From Bacillota bacterium (GTDB taxonomy: Bacteria > Sysuimicrobiota > Sysuimicrobiia > Sysuimicrobiales > Segetimicrobiaceae), in assembly GCA_021324255.1 (NCBI GenBank), contig JAJPJL010000075.1, forward strand, positions 1 through 50,119: DNA of 50,119 nt, given 5' to 3'. Positions 35,672 to 43,972 of this stretch are shown here, in pieces (position 1 is the stretch's first letter; every line of letters begins with the position of its first letter). A program made the translations under genes and the position numbers. The notes beneath the pieces were generated by a model. That model had not been told where the DNA came from and did no database searches. It saw only the letters and a program-made list of their open reading frames with translations.

Positions 35672-35697
35672 GCAGTCGTGTCGTGGGGAGGTGGCAG

Positions 35698-37026
35698 GTG
35701 GAGACACGCCCCCGGGTGGACGCCGGGCCGGAACTGCTCCTCGGCGAAGCCCGCGCCGGGAAGCTCGTGCTCGGCGGCGTGCCGGCCCAGCGCCTTGCGG
35801 CCGAGTTCGGGACACCCCTGTACGTCCTGGACGAGGATCGCGTGCGGGAGCGGTGCCGCGCCTATATCCGCGCGCTCCACCGGCACTACCCGCACGGCCA
35901 GGTCGTCTACGCGAGCAAGGCGTTTTGCTGCATGGCGATGTGCCGCCTCGCGCACGAGGAAGGCCTGTATCTCGACGTCGTCTCGTCGGGCGAGCTCGCC
36001 ACCGCGTTGCGCGCCGGCGTCCCCCCGGCGCACCTGCTGGTGCACGGGAACAACAAGACGGCGGGCGAGATCCGCGACGCGCTCCGGGCGGGCGTGGGGC
36101 GGATCGTGGTGGACAACTTCTATGATCTCGAGCTGCTGGAGGCGCTCACCCGCGAGACGGGCGGCTCGGCGGATGTCCTCCTGCGGCTGACCCCGGGGAT
36201 CGAACCGCACACCCACGAGGCCATCCGCACGGGCGGCGTGGACAGCAAGTTTGGGTTCGGGATCCTGGGCGGCACGGCGCGCGAAGCCGTCGGGCGGAGC
36301 CGCGAGATTCCCACGCTCCGGCTCCGCGGCATCCACTGCCACATCGGGTCCCAGATCCTCGACCGCGCACCGTTCGTGCAGGCGGCGGAGGCGATGATGG
36401 AGTTTGCCGCATGGATGGCACGCGACCAGGGGATCGCGCTCGAAGACCTCGATCTCGGAGGGGGTGCCGGCGTGCGGTACCTGCCGGACGACCCGGTGCT
36501 CGAGATCGACGAGGTCATCGGCGCGGTGGCGGATGTGGTCCGGCAGCGCGCCCGGGCGGCCGGGTTGCCGCTGCCGCGGTTGCTGATCGAGCCCGGACGG
36601 TCGATCGTCGGCGACGCGGGCGCAACGCTCTACACGGTGGGCTCCATCAAATCGATCCCCGGCATCCGCACCTACGTCGCCGTGGACGGCGGCATGTACG
36701 AAAACCCGCGGCCGGCCCTGTACCAGGCGCGTTACCACAGCGTGCTCGCGGACCGGCTCGACGAGGCCCCCGCCGCCACGGTGACGATCGCCGGACGGTG
36801 CTGCGAGTCCGGCGACGTGTTGATCCGGGATGCCCGGCTGCCCGCCCCGCGCCCCGGCGATCTCCTCGCGGTCTTCAGCACGGGCGCCTACAACTACTCG
36901 ATGGCCGGCAACTACAACCGCTATCCACGCCCGGCGGTCGTCTTCGTCGGCGGCGGGCGGGCGCGTCTGGCGGTCGTCCGGGAGACCGTCGACGACGTCC
37001 TGGCCCGGGACGTGCCGCCTGCCTGA
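35698..37026 (+). CDS. lysA: Diaminopimelate decarboxylase
   Basis: PLP enzyme of 442 aa catalysing the last step of lysine synthesis. The alanine-racemase-fold barrel has the PLP lysine in VVYASKAFC, HGNNKTAGEI, IHCHIGSQI, LDLGGGAGVRY and EPGRSIVGDAG. The C-terminal domain has the substrate Cys in GRCCESGD and the Tyr of GAYNYSMAGNYN, which separates LysA from arginine/ornithine decarboxylases. GTG 35698 is set by the strong GGGGAGGTGG just upstream; the open frame further 5' covers the promoter. The M50 protease follows after 21 bases. Confidence 0.94.
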   Translation: METRPRVDAGPELLLGEARAGKLVLGGVPAQRLAAEFGTPLYVLDEDRVRERCRAYIRALHRHYPHGQVVYASKAFCCMAMCRLAHEEGLYLDVVSSGELATALRAGVPPAHLLVHGNNKTAGEIRDALRAGVGRIVVDNFYDLELLEALTRETGGSADVLLRLTPGIEPHTHEAIRTGGVDSKFGFGILGGTAREAVGRSREIPTLRLRGIHCHIGSQILDRAPFVQAAEAMMEFAAWMARDQGIALEDLDLGGGAGVRYLPDDPVLEIDEVIGAVADVVRQRARAAGLPLPRLLIEPGRSIVGDAGATLYTVGSIKSIPGIRTYVAVDGGMYENPRPALYQARYHSVLADRLDEAPAATVTIAGRCCESGDVLIRDARLPAPRPGDLLAVFSTGAYNYSMAGNYNRYPRPAVVFVGGGRARLAVVRETVDDVLARDVPPA

Positions 37027-37047
37027 CCGATTGCCTGTGGGCGCCCC

Positions 37048-37671
37048 ATGCTGAGCGGCCTCGGCGCCAACCCGCTCGCGCTCGCGCTGATTCTCCTGGC
37101 GGTGATCGTGGCCACCACGTGCCACGAGTTTGCGCACGCGTTCGTGGCGGATCGGCTCGGCGATCCGACCGCCCGTCACCTGGGACGGCTGAGCCTCAAC
37201 CCCCTCGCGCACCTGGATGTCCTGGGGACCCTGTTTTTCGTGCTCTTCGGCTTTGGCTGGGCCAAGCCCGTCCCCGTCAATCCCGCGAACTTCGCAAACC
37301 CCCGTCAGGGGATGCTGCAGGTCGCGCTCGCCGGACCGCTCGCGAACGTCACGGTCGCGTTTCTGCTCGGCGTGATCGGGCGGTTCGTGGCTCCCGCCGA
37401 TTCCCCGCTGCTGCAGGAACCGCTCGCCATGCTCGCCTGGATCAACGTGATCCTGGCCGTCTTCAACCTCATCCCGATCCCGCCGCTCGACGGCTCGCGG
37501 ATCCTCGAGGCGCTCCTCCCGGCTCAGCACGCGTACGGGTACGCGCGGTTCCAGCCGTACGGGGTGGTCGTCCTGCTCGTCCTGCTGTACACGGGCGTGG
37601 TGGGGCGGGTCATGCTGCCTGCCGCCAGGTGGCTCTACGCCGTGAGTACGGGGGGCCTGGCGGGACCCTGA
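37048..37671 (+). CDS. Site-2 protease family membrane metalloprotease (M50B)
   Basis: Integral membrane zinc protease of 207 aa with about five hydrophobic segments. The active site H26-E-F-A-H30 sits in the first helix, and the third zinc ligand is the Asp of FNLIPIPPLDGSRI. ALAGPLANV is the other conserved motif. There is no PDZ domain, so it belongs to the compact YwhC/YdbS-like group found next to lysA, scpA or trpS in Firmicutes, not to the RseP group. Substrate unknown. Confidence 0.9.
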   Translation: MLSGLGANPLALALILLAVIVATTCHEFAHAFVADRLGDPTARHLGRLSLNPLAHLDVLGTLFFVLFGFGWAKPVPVNPANFANPRQGMLQVALAGPLANVTVAFLLGVIGRFVAPADSPLLQEPLAMLAWINVILAVFNLIPIPPLDGSRILEALLPAQHAYGYARFQPYGVVVLLVLLYTGVVGRVMLPAARWLYAVSTGGLAGP

Positions 37672-37806
37672 ACGATGGCGGCCGGCCGCCGGGGCCGCCC
37701 GGCGCCGAGCAGGAACCCGCCGGGGCGTGCCGAATACGGGGCAGGCAGTCGCCGTGGAAACGACGCAGCAGCGCCGCCGCAGCATAGTCGCAGCAGCCAT
37801 CGGGGG

Positions 37807-38535
37807 ATGAGCGTGGCTTACCAGGTGCAGTGCGCCGTATTCGAAGGCCCCCTGGATCTTCTCGTCAGCCTCGCATACCGCGGTCAGGTCGACCTGCAGC
37901 GCGTGCCGCTCCAGGAGATCGCCGAGACGTTCCTCCAGCGCGTCCGCGACGGCCACGATGTGGACGGCGCCTCGGAGGCGCTCGTACAGCTCGCCGTCCT
38001 GACCGACCTCAAAGCCCGTACGCTGGTGCCCAAGGCCCCGCCCGCGGAGACCCCGCCCCCTCCGGAGGAGGCGGGCTCCTCCGGCCTCGGCGAGCGGCTG
38101 GAAGCGCAGCTCGTGGAGTACCTGCAGTTTCGGGAAGCGGCCCAGGCGCTGCGCGCGCTCGAAGAGTTGCAGAGCAAGGTGTTCGCCAGGCCGCCCGACA
38201 CCCGCGACCCCGAGGGCGACGTCCTGCTGGAGGGCGTGACCCTGCGGGATCTGTTCACCGCGTTCGCCGGGGTGTTGGAGCGGGCGGCGGGGGCGCCTGG
38301 GGAGATCGCCGGCGAGCAGTTCACGGTCGGGGACAAGATGAGCGCGATCGTGGCGGCGCTGCGCGCCGCGGGCGGCCGGTTGGCGTTCGGGCGGCTCTTT
38401 CGCGACCACGCCAGCCGGCTCGAGATCATCGTGACGTTTCTCGCGCTGCTCGAGCTGATCAAGCAGCGCCGGATCCGGGCACGGCAGCCGCAGACGTTCG
38501 CCGAGATCGAGATCATGGTCGCGGAGGAATCATGA
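37807..38535 (+). CDS. scpA: Segregation and condensation protein A
   Basis: Kleisin subunit of the bacterial SMC condensin (242 aa). The N-terminal domain (VFEGPLDLLVSLAYRGQVDLQRVPLQEIAETFL) binds the SMC neck and the C-terminal winged helix (FLALLELIKQRRIRARQPQTFAEIEI) binds the SMC head. A flexible Pro-rich linker lies between. ATG 37807 or GTG 37813 both start at the conserved region. The preceding 135 bases hold nothing I can identify. The stop overlaps scpB (ATGA). Confidence 0.93.
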   Translation: MSVAYQVQCAVFEGPLDLLVSLAYRGQVDLQRVPLQEIAETFLQRVRDGHDVDGASEALVQLAVLTDLKARTLVPKAPPAETPPPPEEAGSSGLGERLEAQLVEYLQFREAAQALRALEELQSKVFARPPDTRDPEGDVLLEGVTLRDLFTAFAGVLERAAGAPGEIAGEQFTVGDKMSAIVAALRAAGGRLAFGRLFRDHASRLEIIVTFLALLELIKQRRIRARQPQTFAEIEIMVAEES

Positions 38536-39200
38536 ACGACGCAGACGCGTGGGAGTCCAGGGCCTCGGTGCTGCCCGGAGGTGCACGGCACGGGGTCGAC
38601 CTGGCGGCGTGGAGCGCGCCGGCGCGCCCCGAGCGTGCGAAGCGTGACGCCAGCACCGAAGTGCGCAACGCGATCGAGTGCCTGCTCCTGGCGAGGGGCG
38701 GCCCGGTCGGGGTCGGTGAGCTGCGCAAGGTCCTGGAGGTCGGGGAGGACGAGATCCGCGCGACGCTCGCCGCGCTCCAGGTCGAGTACGGGGGACGGGG
38801 GGTGCAGATCCAGGAGGTCGCCGGCGGATACCAGCTCTGCACGCGGCCCGAGTACGGCGTCTATGTGCAACGCATGCTCCACCTCAGCGAGCTGGAGCCG
38901 CTCAGCCGGGCGACGCTCGAGGTGCTCGCGATCATCGCCTACCGCCAGCCGATCACGCGGGCCGAGGTGGACCAGGTGCGCGGCGTGCAGTCCGCGCACC
39001 ATATCACGAAGCTCCAGGACCGGCGGTTGATTCGCGAGGTCGGCCGGCGCCCCGGCCTGGGCCGGCCGATTCTGTACGGCACCACCGACGGGTTCCTCCG
39101 CTACTTCGGCCTCCGGGATCTCGGGGCGCTGCCGGCGCTCGGGACCCAAGACCCGGCACTCGCCCTTCCGGAGCCGGCGCCGCACGGCACCCGATCGTGA
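38532..39200 (+). CDS. scpB: Segregation and condensation protein B
   Basis: Winged-helix partner of ScpA in the SMC complex (222 aa). The conserved body starts near residue 44 (RNAIECLLLARGGPVGVGELRKVL). It contains YQLCTRPEYGVYVQRML and the signature LSRATLEVLAIIAYRQPITRAEVDQVRGVQS. The first 43 residues and the last 25 are unconserved. ATG 38532 overlaps the scpA stop and the scpB stop overlaps the next gene, so scpA-scpB-dacF is one translationally coupled unit. Confidence 0.94.
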   Translation: MNDADAWESRASVLPGGARHGVDLAAWSAPARPERAKRDASTEVRNAIECLLLARGGPVGVGELRKVLEVGEDEIRATLAALQVEYGGRGVQIQEVAGGYQLCTRPEYGVYVQRMLHLSELEPLSRATLEVLAIIAYRQPITRAEVDQVRGVQSAHHITKLQDRRLIREVGRRPGLGRPILYGTTDGFLRYFGLRDLGALPALGTQDPALALPEPAPHGTRS

Positions 39201-40525
39201 CGCCCATCACGCGGACCGGGGCCGCACTCCGGGGCACGCTGCGGGGGCACACGCGCGCGGTGCGCGGCGGCTGGCTTGCTGGATTGCTCGCCGCGCTGCT
39301 GGTCTGTCCGCTCGGCATCACCGCGGACATGCGGCCGACAACCGCAAGCGCGCGCAGGGGGCCCGTCGTCGCGCGCCCCGGTACGGCCGGCGGGGCGCCG
39401 TCCACCGCGCGCCCGTGGCTGCTGGCGCAGTACCGGCGCGTCGCGCCCGTGGCGGTGCCGGTGCGGGTGACGTCGACGGCGGCGCTGCTCATGGACGCGC
39501 GCACGGGCGACGTGCTCTACAGCCGAAACCCGCATCTTATCTGGCCCCCCGCCAGCACCACCAAGATCCTGACGGCGTTGGTCGCGCTCCAGAGCACCCC
39601 GCTCGACGCCATGATGACCATCAGCCCGGACGTCGCCCGGTTCCGTGTCGGCTCCGTCGTCGGCCTGCCGGCCGGCGCGAGAATCAGCCTGCACGACCTG
39701 CTGTACGCGCTGATGCTCCCGTCCGGCAACGACGTGGCCCTCGCCATCGCCGAGGGGGTGGCCGGCTCCGTGCCGGCCTTTGTGGCCCGCATGAACGAGG
39801 AGGCGCAGCGCCTCGGAGCGCGACAGAGCCACTTCACCTCGCCGCACGGCCTCTACGATCCCGACCATTACACGACGGCGTACGACCTCGCCCTGATCAC
39901 GCGCGCCGCGATGCAGAATCCGACGTTCGACGAAATCGTGCGCACGCGTGCGTGGACGTTTCGCCCGCCGGTCGGCCCGACCCGCCGTCTGTGGAACCAC
40001 AACCGGCTCCTGTCGCGGTACCCGGGCGCCGACGGCGTCAAGACCGGCTACGTCGATATGTCGGGCGAGACCCTGGTCGCGTCCGCCACGCGTGACGGCT
40101 GGCGGCTCATCGCGGTGTTGCTGCACAGCGGCGACATGTGGGGGGATGCGGCCCGCCTCCTTTCGTACGGGTTTGGCCACTACCGCTCGGTCGTGCTGGC
40201 GCGGCCGGGCGAGGAGATGGCGGCGATCGAGGTGCCGGGTGGGGACGGACTCGTGCTCGGCGTCGTCGGTGCCCCGGTCTACGGTGTCGTGAGCGACGGT
40301 GACGAGCGGGCGCCGATTCGGCGCGTCGTCGTCGACGCGCATCTGACCCTGCCGATCCGGCAGGGGGTACGGGTCGGCGAGGTCGACTTCTACGAGGGCG
40401 GCCGCCTCCTCCAGTCGGCGCCCCTCGTCGCGGCTCGCGGCCTCTCCGCCCGCACCGACCTGCAGTACGTCGTGCAATGGATGGGCCGCGTCCTCGCGCG
40501 CGTCGTGGGGGCCGCGGTCTTCTAA
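39197..40525 (+). CDS. dacF: D-alanyl-D-alanine carboxypeptidase (DacF/PBP5-like, S11)
   Basis: Penicillin-binding protein of 442 aa that trims the terminal D-Ala of peptidoglycan stem peptides. A basic N-terminus and a hydrophobic segment at about residues 26-43 form the export signal or anchor. The three active-site motifs are S120-T-T-K123, S176-G-N178 and K282-T-G284. The C-terminal beta-rich domain of PBP5 relatives follows, ending in an amphipathic helix. In Firmicutes DacF-type enzymes adjoin spoIIA or scpAB, as here. The GTG start overlaps the scpB stop. Confidence 0.93.
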   Translation: MTPITRTGAALRGTLRGHTRAVRGGWLAGLLAALLVCPLGITADMRPTTASARRGPVVARPGTAGGAPSTARPWLLAQYRRVAPVAVPVRVTSTAALLMDARTGDVLYSRNPHLIWPPASTTKILTALVALQSTPLDAMMTISPDVARFRVGSVVGLPAGARISLHDLLYALMLPSGNDVALAIAEGVAGSVPAFVARMNEEAQRLGARQSHFTSPHGLYDPDHYTTAYDLALITRAAMQNPTFDEIVRTRAWTFRPPVGPTRRLWNHNRLLSRYPGADGVKTGYVDMSGETLVASATRDGWRLIAVLLHSGDMWGDAARLLSYGFGHYRSVVLARPGEEMAAIEVPGGDGLVLGVVGAPVYGVVSDGDERAPIRRVVVDAHLTLPIRQGVRVGEVDFYEGGRLLQSAPLVAARGLSARTDLQYVVQWMGRVLARVVGAAVF

Positions 40526-40535
40526 CAGAGGCGAC

Positions 40536-40940
40536 GTGGGGCGGAAGCTCTACCGGTCGCGTGAGGACTACTGGATCGCCGGCGTGTGCGGTGGGCTGGG
40601 CCGGTACTACGGTGTCGACAGCAACCCGATCCGGCTCGCGTTTGTCCTGCTCGCGGCATGGAACGGCCTCGGGGTCATGCTGTACCTCGTGACCGTGCTG
40701 ATCGTTCCCGAAGAGCCGCGCCCGGCAGGGATACCGCCGGGCGTCCCTGGGGCGCACGAGGGCGGGGACGACCGGCGCGTGCGGATGCTCGGATGGCTGC
40801 TCGTCCTCGGCGGCGTCTACCTGCTCCTGCGCAACCTGCGGCTGTTTCTGCCGATCATGCAAGACCAGGTGTTTCCGATCGTGCTGATCCTCGGGGGGCT
40901 CGTGCTCCTGCTGCTGCGCTCGGGCTCCAGGCCGGGCTAA
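40536..40940 (+). CDS. PspC-domain membrane protein with LiaF-like transmembrane tail
   Basis: Small membrane protein of 134 aa. The N-terminal PspC domain (LYRSREDYWIAGVCGGLGRYYGVDSNPIRLAFVLLA) is followed by a first hydrophobic hairpin. The second half (MLGWLLVLGGVYLLLRNL, FPIVLILGGLVLLLLR) resembles the LiaI/LiaF-type membrane region. PspC proteins take part in envelope-stress responses; here no pspA or two-component genes adjoin. It lies 10 bases after dacF and ends just before the convergent glycosyltransferase gene. Confidence 0.88.
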   Translation: MGRKLYRSREDYWIAGVCGGLGRYYGVDSNPIRLAFVLLAAWNGLGVMLYLVTVLIVPEEPRPAGIPPGVPGAHEGGDDRRVRMLGWLLVLGGVYLLLRNLRLFLPIMQDQVFPIVLILGGLVLLLLRSGSRPG

Positions 40941-40949
40941 CCGCCCCGC

Positions 40950-42419
40950 CTACCGCGGCACGGCCGGGAGCGGCCGCCCGAGAAACCCCCGGCACCAGAC
41001 GAGGTCCAGCGTGCGGACGACCACCCCGTGGCGCACCACGGGGATCGTGCGCGCGGGCTCGACGGCGCCGCATCCGGCGCCGAGGTCTACTTGGATCGGG
41101 TACCGCCCGTCCTCTACGAACAGCCCGTCCCAGCCGCGCAGCGCCGGCCAGGACGCCCAGATGCCGTACTGGTCCCGGTCGGTGATCGTCGTGGTCGGGA
41201 TCCGGCCGCCGGCGTACAGGTCGAACTGCGCCATCACCTGATAGCGGTCCGTCGTGATGAAGTAAGGGCCGCGCGCGCCGCTCCGCGCCGCGGCGAGGAT
41301 CTCCGGCGCCGCGGCACGCCACCCCGCGTAGTCCACGGTCGGATCGAGCCGCGGCGGCAGCCATGCCGGCCCGATGGCCGGAAGCGCGTAGACGAGCACC
41401 GTGACGGCGGCGGTGGAGGCGACGGCGGCGGCCGCGAGCGGGCGCCACGCGGCGTCACGAACCGGCCGCGGGCGGACCGTCGCCAGGCCGGCCAGCGCGA
41501 TCGTTGCGGTCACATATCCGGGAGCGGCCCAGTGGCCTTTGACCTGGCCGGCGAGACTGGCGCCGAACGTCGCGGCGATGATCGGGATGCCGCCCGCAGC
41601 CAGGAAAAGCGCGGCGTCGTCGCCGCGCATGCCCCGCCATGCCGCGACGATGAGGGCGCCGAGGAGCGCGGGCAGCATCAACGGGCCGAGGTACGCGAGC
41701 TCCAAGGCGAGGAAGATCGGGAGATTGCGGTGCCCCGACCAGCCCGAGCGGGTCGCGTCCGCGGCAAACGAGACCCAGTGGTGGCCGGCGTTCCACCACA
41801 GCACGGGCGCGAATACGCCCAGCGCGAGGGCGGCGGCGCCGTACGGCTCCCAACGGCGCCACCAGTGGCGGTGCGATGGCGCGAGCGCGAGCCACAGGCC
41901 GATCGAGACGGGCAGAAACGCGCCAGTGTACTTGCTCTGCAGCGCGAAGCCGGTCGTGACGCCCGCGGCGGCCCACGCCCCCAGCCCGCCGCGGCGCACC
42001 GCGCGCCAGGTCCACAGCAGCGCGAGCACCCAGCACAGTCCCAGCGGCGCGTCGGGGGCGGCGAGCAGACCGCCGCCGGCGAACACCGGCACGATATTGA
42101 AGAGGATCACCGCCCACGTAGCCGTGTCGTCGCGACCGAGCACCTCCCGCGCGAGCGCGAAGAGCGCGATGGAGGTGGCGAACGACAGGACGGCTGCGAC
42201 GCCGTGCACCGCGATGCCGGGATTAGCCACGAGATGTCTCGCCGCCCAAATCAGGACGGCGATCGCGGGCGGGTGGTCGACGTAGCCGGCGGCCAGGTGA
42301 TGCGACCAATCCCAATAGTACGCTTCGTCGTCCCCGAGCGGGAGGACAGCGGCGATCCCGAGACGGAGGGCGAGCAACGCCACGAGTCCAACGAGCACGG
42401 AGCGGGGGAGCGACCGCAC
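40950..42419 (-). CDS. GT39/ArnT-like membrane glycosyltransferase
   Basis: Polytopic membrane protein of about 489 aa with some ten hydrophobic segments. The first periplasmic loop has the catalytic-type acidic motif DDEAYYWDWSHHL and then DHPPAIA, as in ArnT and protein-O-mannosyltransferase relatives that use lipid-linked sugars. A soluble C-terminal domain (FITTDRYQVMAQFDLYAGG) follows. An ATG at 42479 would add 20 residues, but a -35/-10 pair lies inside that extension and GTG 42419 falls six bases after the -10 box, giving MRSLPRSVLVGLVALLALRL, a normal start for a membrane protein. Sugar and acceptor are unknown. Confidence 0.85.
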   Translation of the reverse strand: MRSLPRSVLVGLVALLALRLGIAAVLPLGDDEAYYWDWSHHLAAGYVDHPPAIAVLIWAARHLVANPGIAVHGVAAVLSFATSIALFALAREVLGRDDTATWAVILFNIVPVFAGGGLLAAPDAPLGLCWVLALLWTWRAVRRGGLGAWAAAGVTTGFALQSKYTGAFLPVSIGLWLALAPSHRHWWRRWEPYGAAALALGVFAPVLWWNAGHHWVSFAADATRSGWSGHRNLPIFLALELAYLGPLMLPALLGALIVAAWRGMRGDDAALFLAAGGIPIIAATFGASLAGQVKGHWAAPGYVTATIALAGLATVRPRPVRDAAWRPLAAAAVASTAAVTVLVYALPAIGPAWLPPRLDPTVDYAGWRAAAPEILAAARSGARGPYFITTDRYQVMAQFDLYAGGRIPTTTITDRDQYGIWASWPALRGWDGLFVEDGRYPIQVDLGAGCGAVEPARTIPVVRHGVVVRTLDLVWCRGFLGRPLPAVPR

Positions 42420-42425
42420 TGCACG

Positions 42426-42455
42426 ATCGTACTCGACCACCGCGGGGACCGTCAA
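42426..42455 (-). promoter_or_regulatory. Leaderless promoter of the glycosyltransferase gene
   Basis: Minus-strand TTGACG (42455-42450), an 18-base spacer and TACGAT (42431-42426), then six bases to GTG 42419. The -35 matches consensus at five of six positions. It implies transcription starting at the start codon. Confidence 0.62.
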
Positions 42456-42550
42456 CGAACGGCGTGGCGCTCCGGCCACGGCGCGGTGTGCCGGCGCGGG
42501 AGCGGCGCAAGCGTAGGAGCGCCAGGTCCTCGTCCCGAATCCGACTGTCC

Positions 42551-43237
42551 GTGGCGACGCGTTCGGAGATCGCGGTCGCGATCGACGGCCCGATGGGATC
42601 CGGCAAGAGCACGGTGGCGAGAGAGGTCGCGCGGCGGCTCGGCTTTCGTTACGTCGACACGGGCGCCATGTACCGGGCGGTCGCCGTGGCGGCCCTCCGG
42701 CGTGACGTGGCGATGGACGATCCCGACGCGCTGGCGGCCGTAGCGCGCGCCCTGCGCCTCGAGGTCACAGCCGATCCGGACGGCGGCATGCGCGTCGCCG
42801 TCGACGGCGAGGACGTGACCGGCGAGCTGCGCACGGTGTCCGTGAACCGCGTCGTCGGCAAGGTGGCCGGTGCCCCGGGGGTCCGCGCGGTCCTCGGCGG
42901 AATCCAGCGGGCGCTCGGCGCCAGCGGCGGCGTGGTCATGGAAGGGCGCGACATCGGCTCCGTCATCCTGCCGCAAGCCGAGGTCAAGATCTTTCTCACG
43001 GCGTCGCGCGACGCCCGCGCGCGGCGGCGGCAGGCGGAGCTCGCGGCCGCCGGCGAGCACGTGTCGCTCGACGACGTTCGCCGGATCGAGGACGAGGACG
43101 ACCGCGCGGCGACCACGCGCCCGGTCGGCCCGCTGCGCATCGCGCCGGACGCGGAGGTGATCGACAGCACGGAGCGCACGGTCGACGAGGTCGTGGACCG
43201 CATCCTGGCGTCGGTCGCGCGCGCGCGTGGTCTATAG
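42551..43237 (+). CDS. cmk: Cytidylate kinase
   Basis: Phosphorylates CMP and dCMP (228 aa). The P-loop is IAIDGP-like VAIDGPMGSGKSTVA. FRYVDTGAMYRAV binds the acceptor nucleotide. VVMEGRDIGSVILPQAEVKIFLTAS and the lid RRRQAEL follow, and RIEDEDDRAATTRPVGPL is the C-terminal signature. GTG 42551 gives the family length; a further open frame back to 42464 would overlap the promoter region of the divergent gene. The next gene, plsC, overlaps its end by 11 bases. Confidence 0.94.
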   Translation: MATRSEIAVAIDGPMGSGKSTVAREVARRLGFRYVDTGAMYRAVAVAALRRDVAMDDPDALAAVARALRLEVTADPDGGMRVAVDGEDVTGELRTVSVNRVVGKVAGAPGVRAVLGGIQRALGASGGVVMEGRDIGSVILPQAEVKIFLTASRDARARRRQAELAAAGEHVSLDDVRRIEDEDDRAATTRPVGPLRIAPDAEVIDSTERTVDEVVDRILASVARARGL

Positions 43238-43850
43238 GCTCTCCAAGCTCATTGTGCTCGCGGTGCTGCGCTGGGGATTTGGATTTCGCGTGGACGGCCG
43301 CGACCGCGAACCGCGCTCGGGTCCCGTGATCGTCGTCAGCAACCACCGGAGCGACCTCGATCCGATCGTCGTCGGCGCCGCGCTGCGGCGCCGCGTGACC
43401 TTTATGGCCAAGCACGAGCTGTTCCGGGTGCCGGGGCTGCGGTGGTGGATCACCGCCTGCGGCGCGTTTCCGGTGCGCCGGGGCGCGGCCGACCGCCAGG
43501 CGCTCCGCACGGCGCTCCGCATCCTCGCGGCCGGCGGCGTGCTCGTGATGTTTCCCGAGGGAACGCGGGGCACCGGGACGGAGCTCCGTCCGGCCGAGCC
43601 CGGCGCCGCGTCGCTCGCGTTTCGCACCGGCGCGGCGCTGCTGCCCGTCGCCGTGACAGGCACCGACGTGGTGTTGCCCCGGGGCTCGCACCGGCCGCGC
43701 CGCAGCACGATCCGCGTGCGCATCGGCGAGCCGGTCCACGCGGTGCCGCCGGCCGGCGGGAACGGCGCCAAACCGGGCCGCGACGACATCGAGGCGCTCG
43801 GACGGCGGTACATGGCGGAGATCGCGCGGCTCCTCGCCCCGCCGCCGTAG
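43227..43850 (+). CDS. plsC: 1-acyl-sn-glycerol-3-phosphate acyltransferase
   Basis: Membrane-associated acyltransferase of 207 aa forming phosphatidic acid. The catalytic H40-x4-D45 is in SNHRSDLDPI. GAFPVRR and FPEGTRGTG bind the acyl acceptor phosphate, and LLPVAVTGTD is block IV. A hydrophobic N-terminal helix anchors the enzyme. Neighbours cmk and, further on, plsY fit: PlsY makes the lysophosphatidate that PlsC acylates. Confidence 0.93.
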   Translation: MVYRLSKLIVLAVLRWGFGFRVDGRDREPRSGPVIVVSNHRSDLDPIVVGAALRRRVTFMAKHELFRVPGLRWWITACGAFPVRRGAADRQALRTALRILAAGGVLVMFPEGTRGTGTELRPAEPGAASLAFRTGAALLPVAVTGTDVVLPRGSHRPRRSTIRVRIGEPVHAVPPAGGNGAKPGRDDIEALGRRYMAEIARLLAPPP

Positions 43851-43894
43851 GGGCCGCGTGGATTCACCGCAGCCGCGCGCTCCGCGGGCTCGGC

Positions 43895-43923
43895 TCGACA
43901 ACGGGCGCCTGCCCGCCTATGAT
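43895..43923 (+). promoter_or_regulatory. Strong promoter of the ispH-der-plsY-panE run
   Basis: TCGACA (43895-43900), an exact 17-base spacer and TATGAT (43918-43923); each box matches consensus at five of six positions. Transcription would begin near 43930. The ispH ribosome-binding site GAGGATGAGGG (43955-43965) lies seven bases before the ATG at 43973. Confidence 0.75.
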
Positions 43924-43972
43924 TGGGGAGGAATAGTCACGGCCGCGCACGGCCGAGGATGAGGGTTGTCCG

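Noticed and set aside
35535-35697. Lysine riboswitch before lysA
   Set aside because: The leader from the predicted start is only about 50 bases with a single hairpin; a lysine riboswitch needs well over 150 bases and a five-helix junction.
41028-42743. A 571-codon plus-strand frame across the glycosyltransferase gene
   Set aside because: The minus strand encodes a convincing GT39 membrane protein with its own promoter; the plus-strand product is low-complexity.
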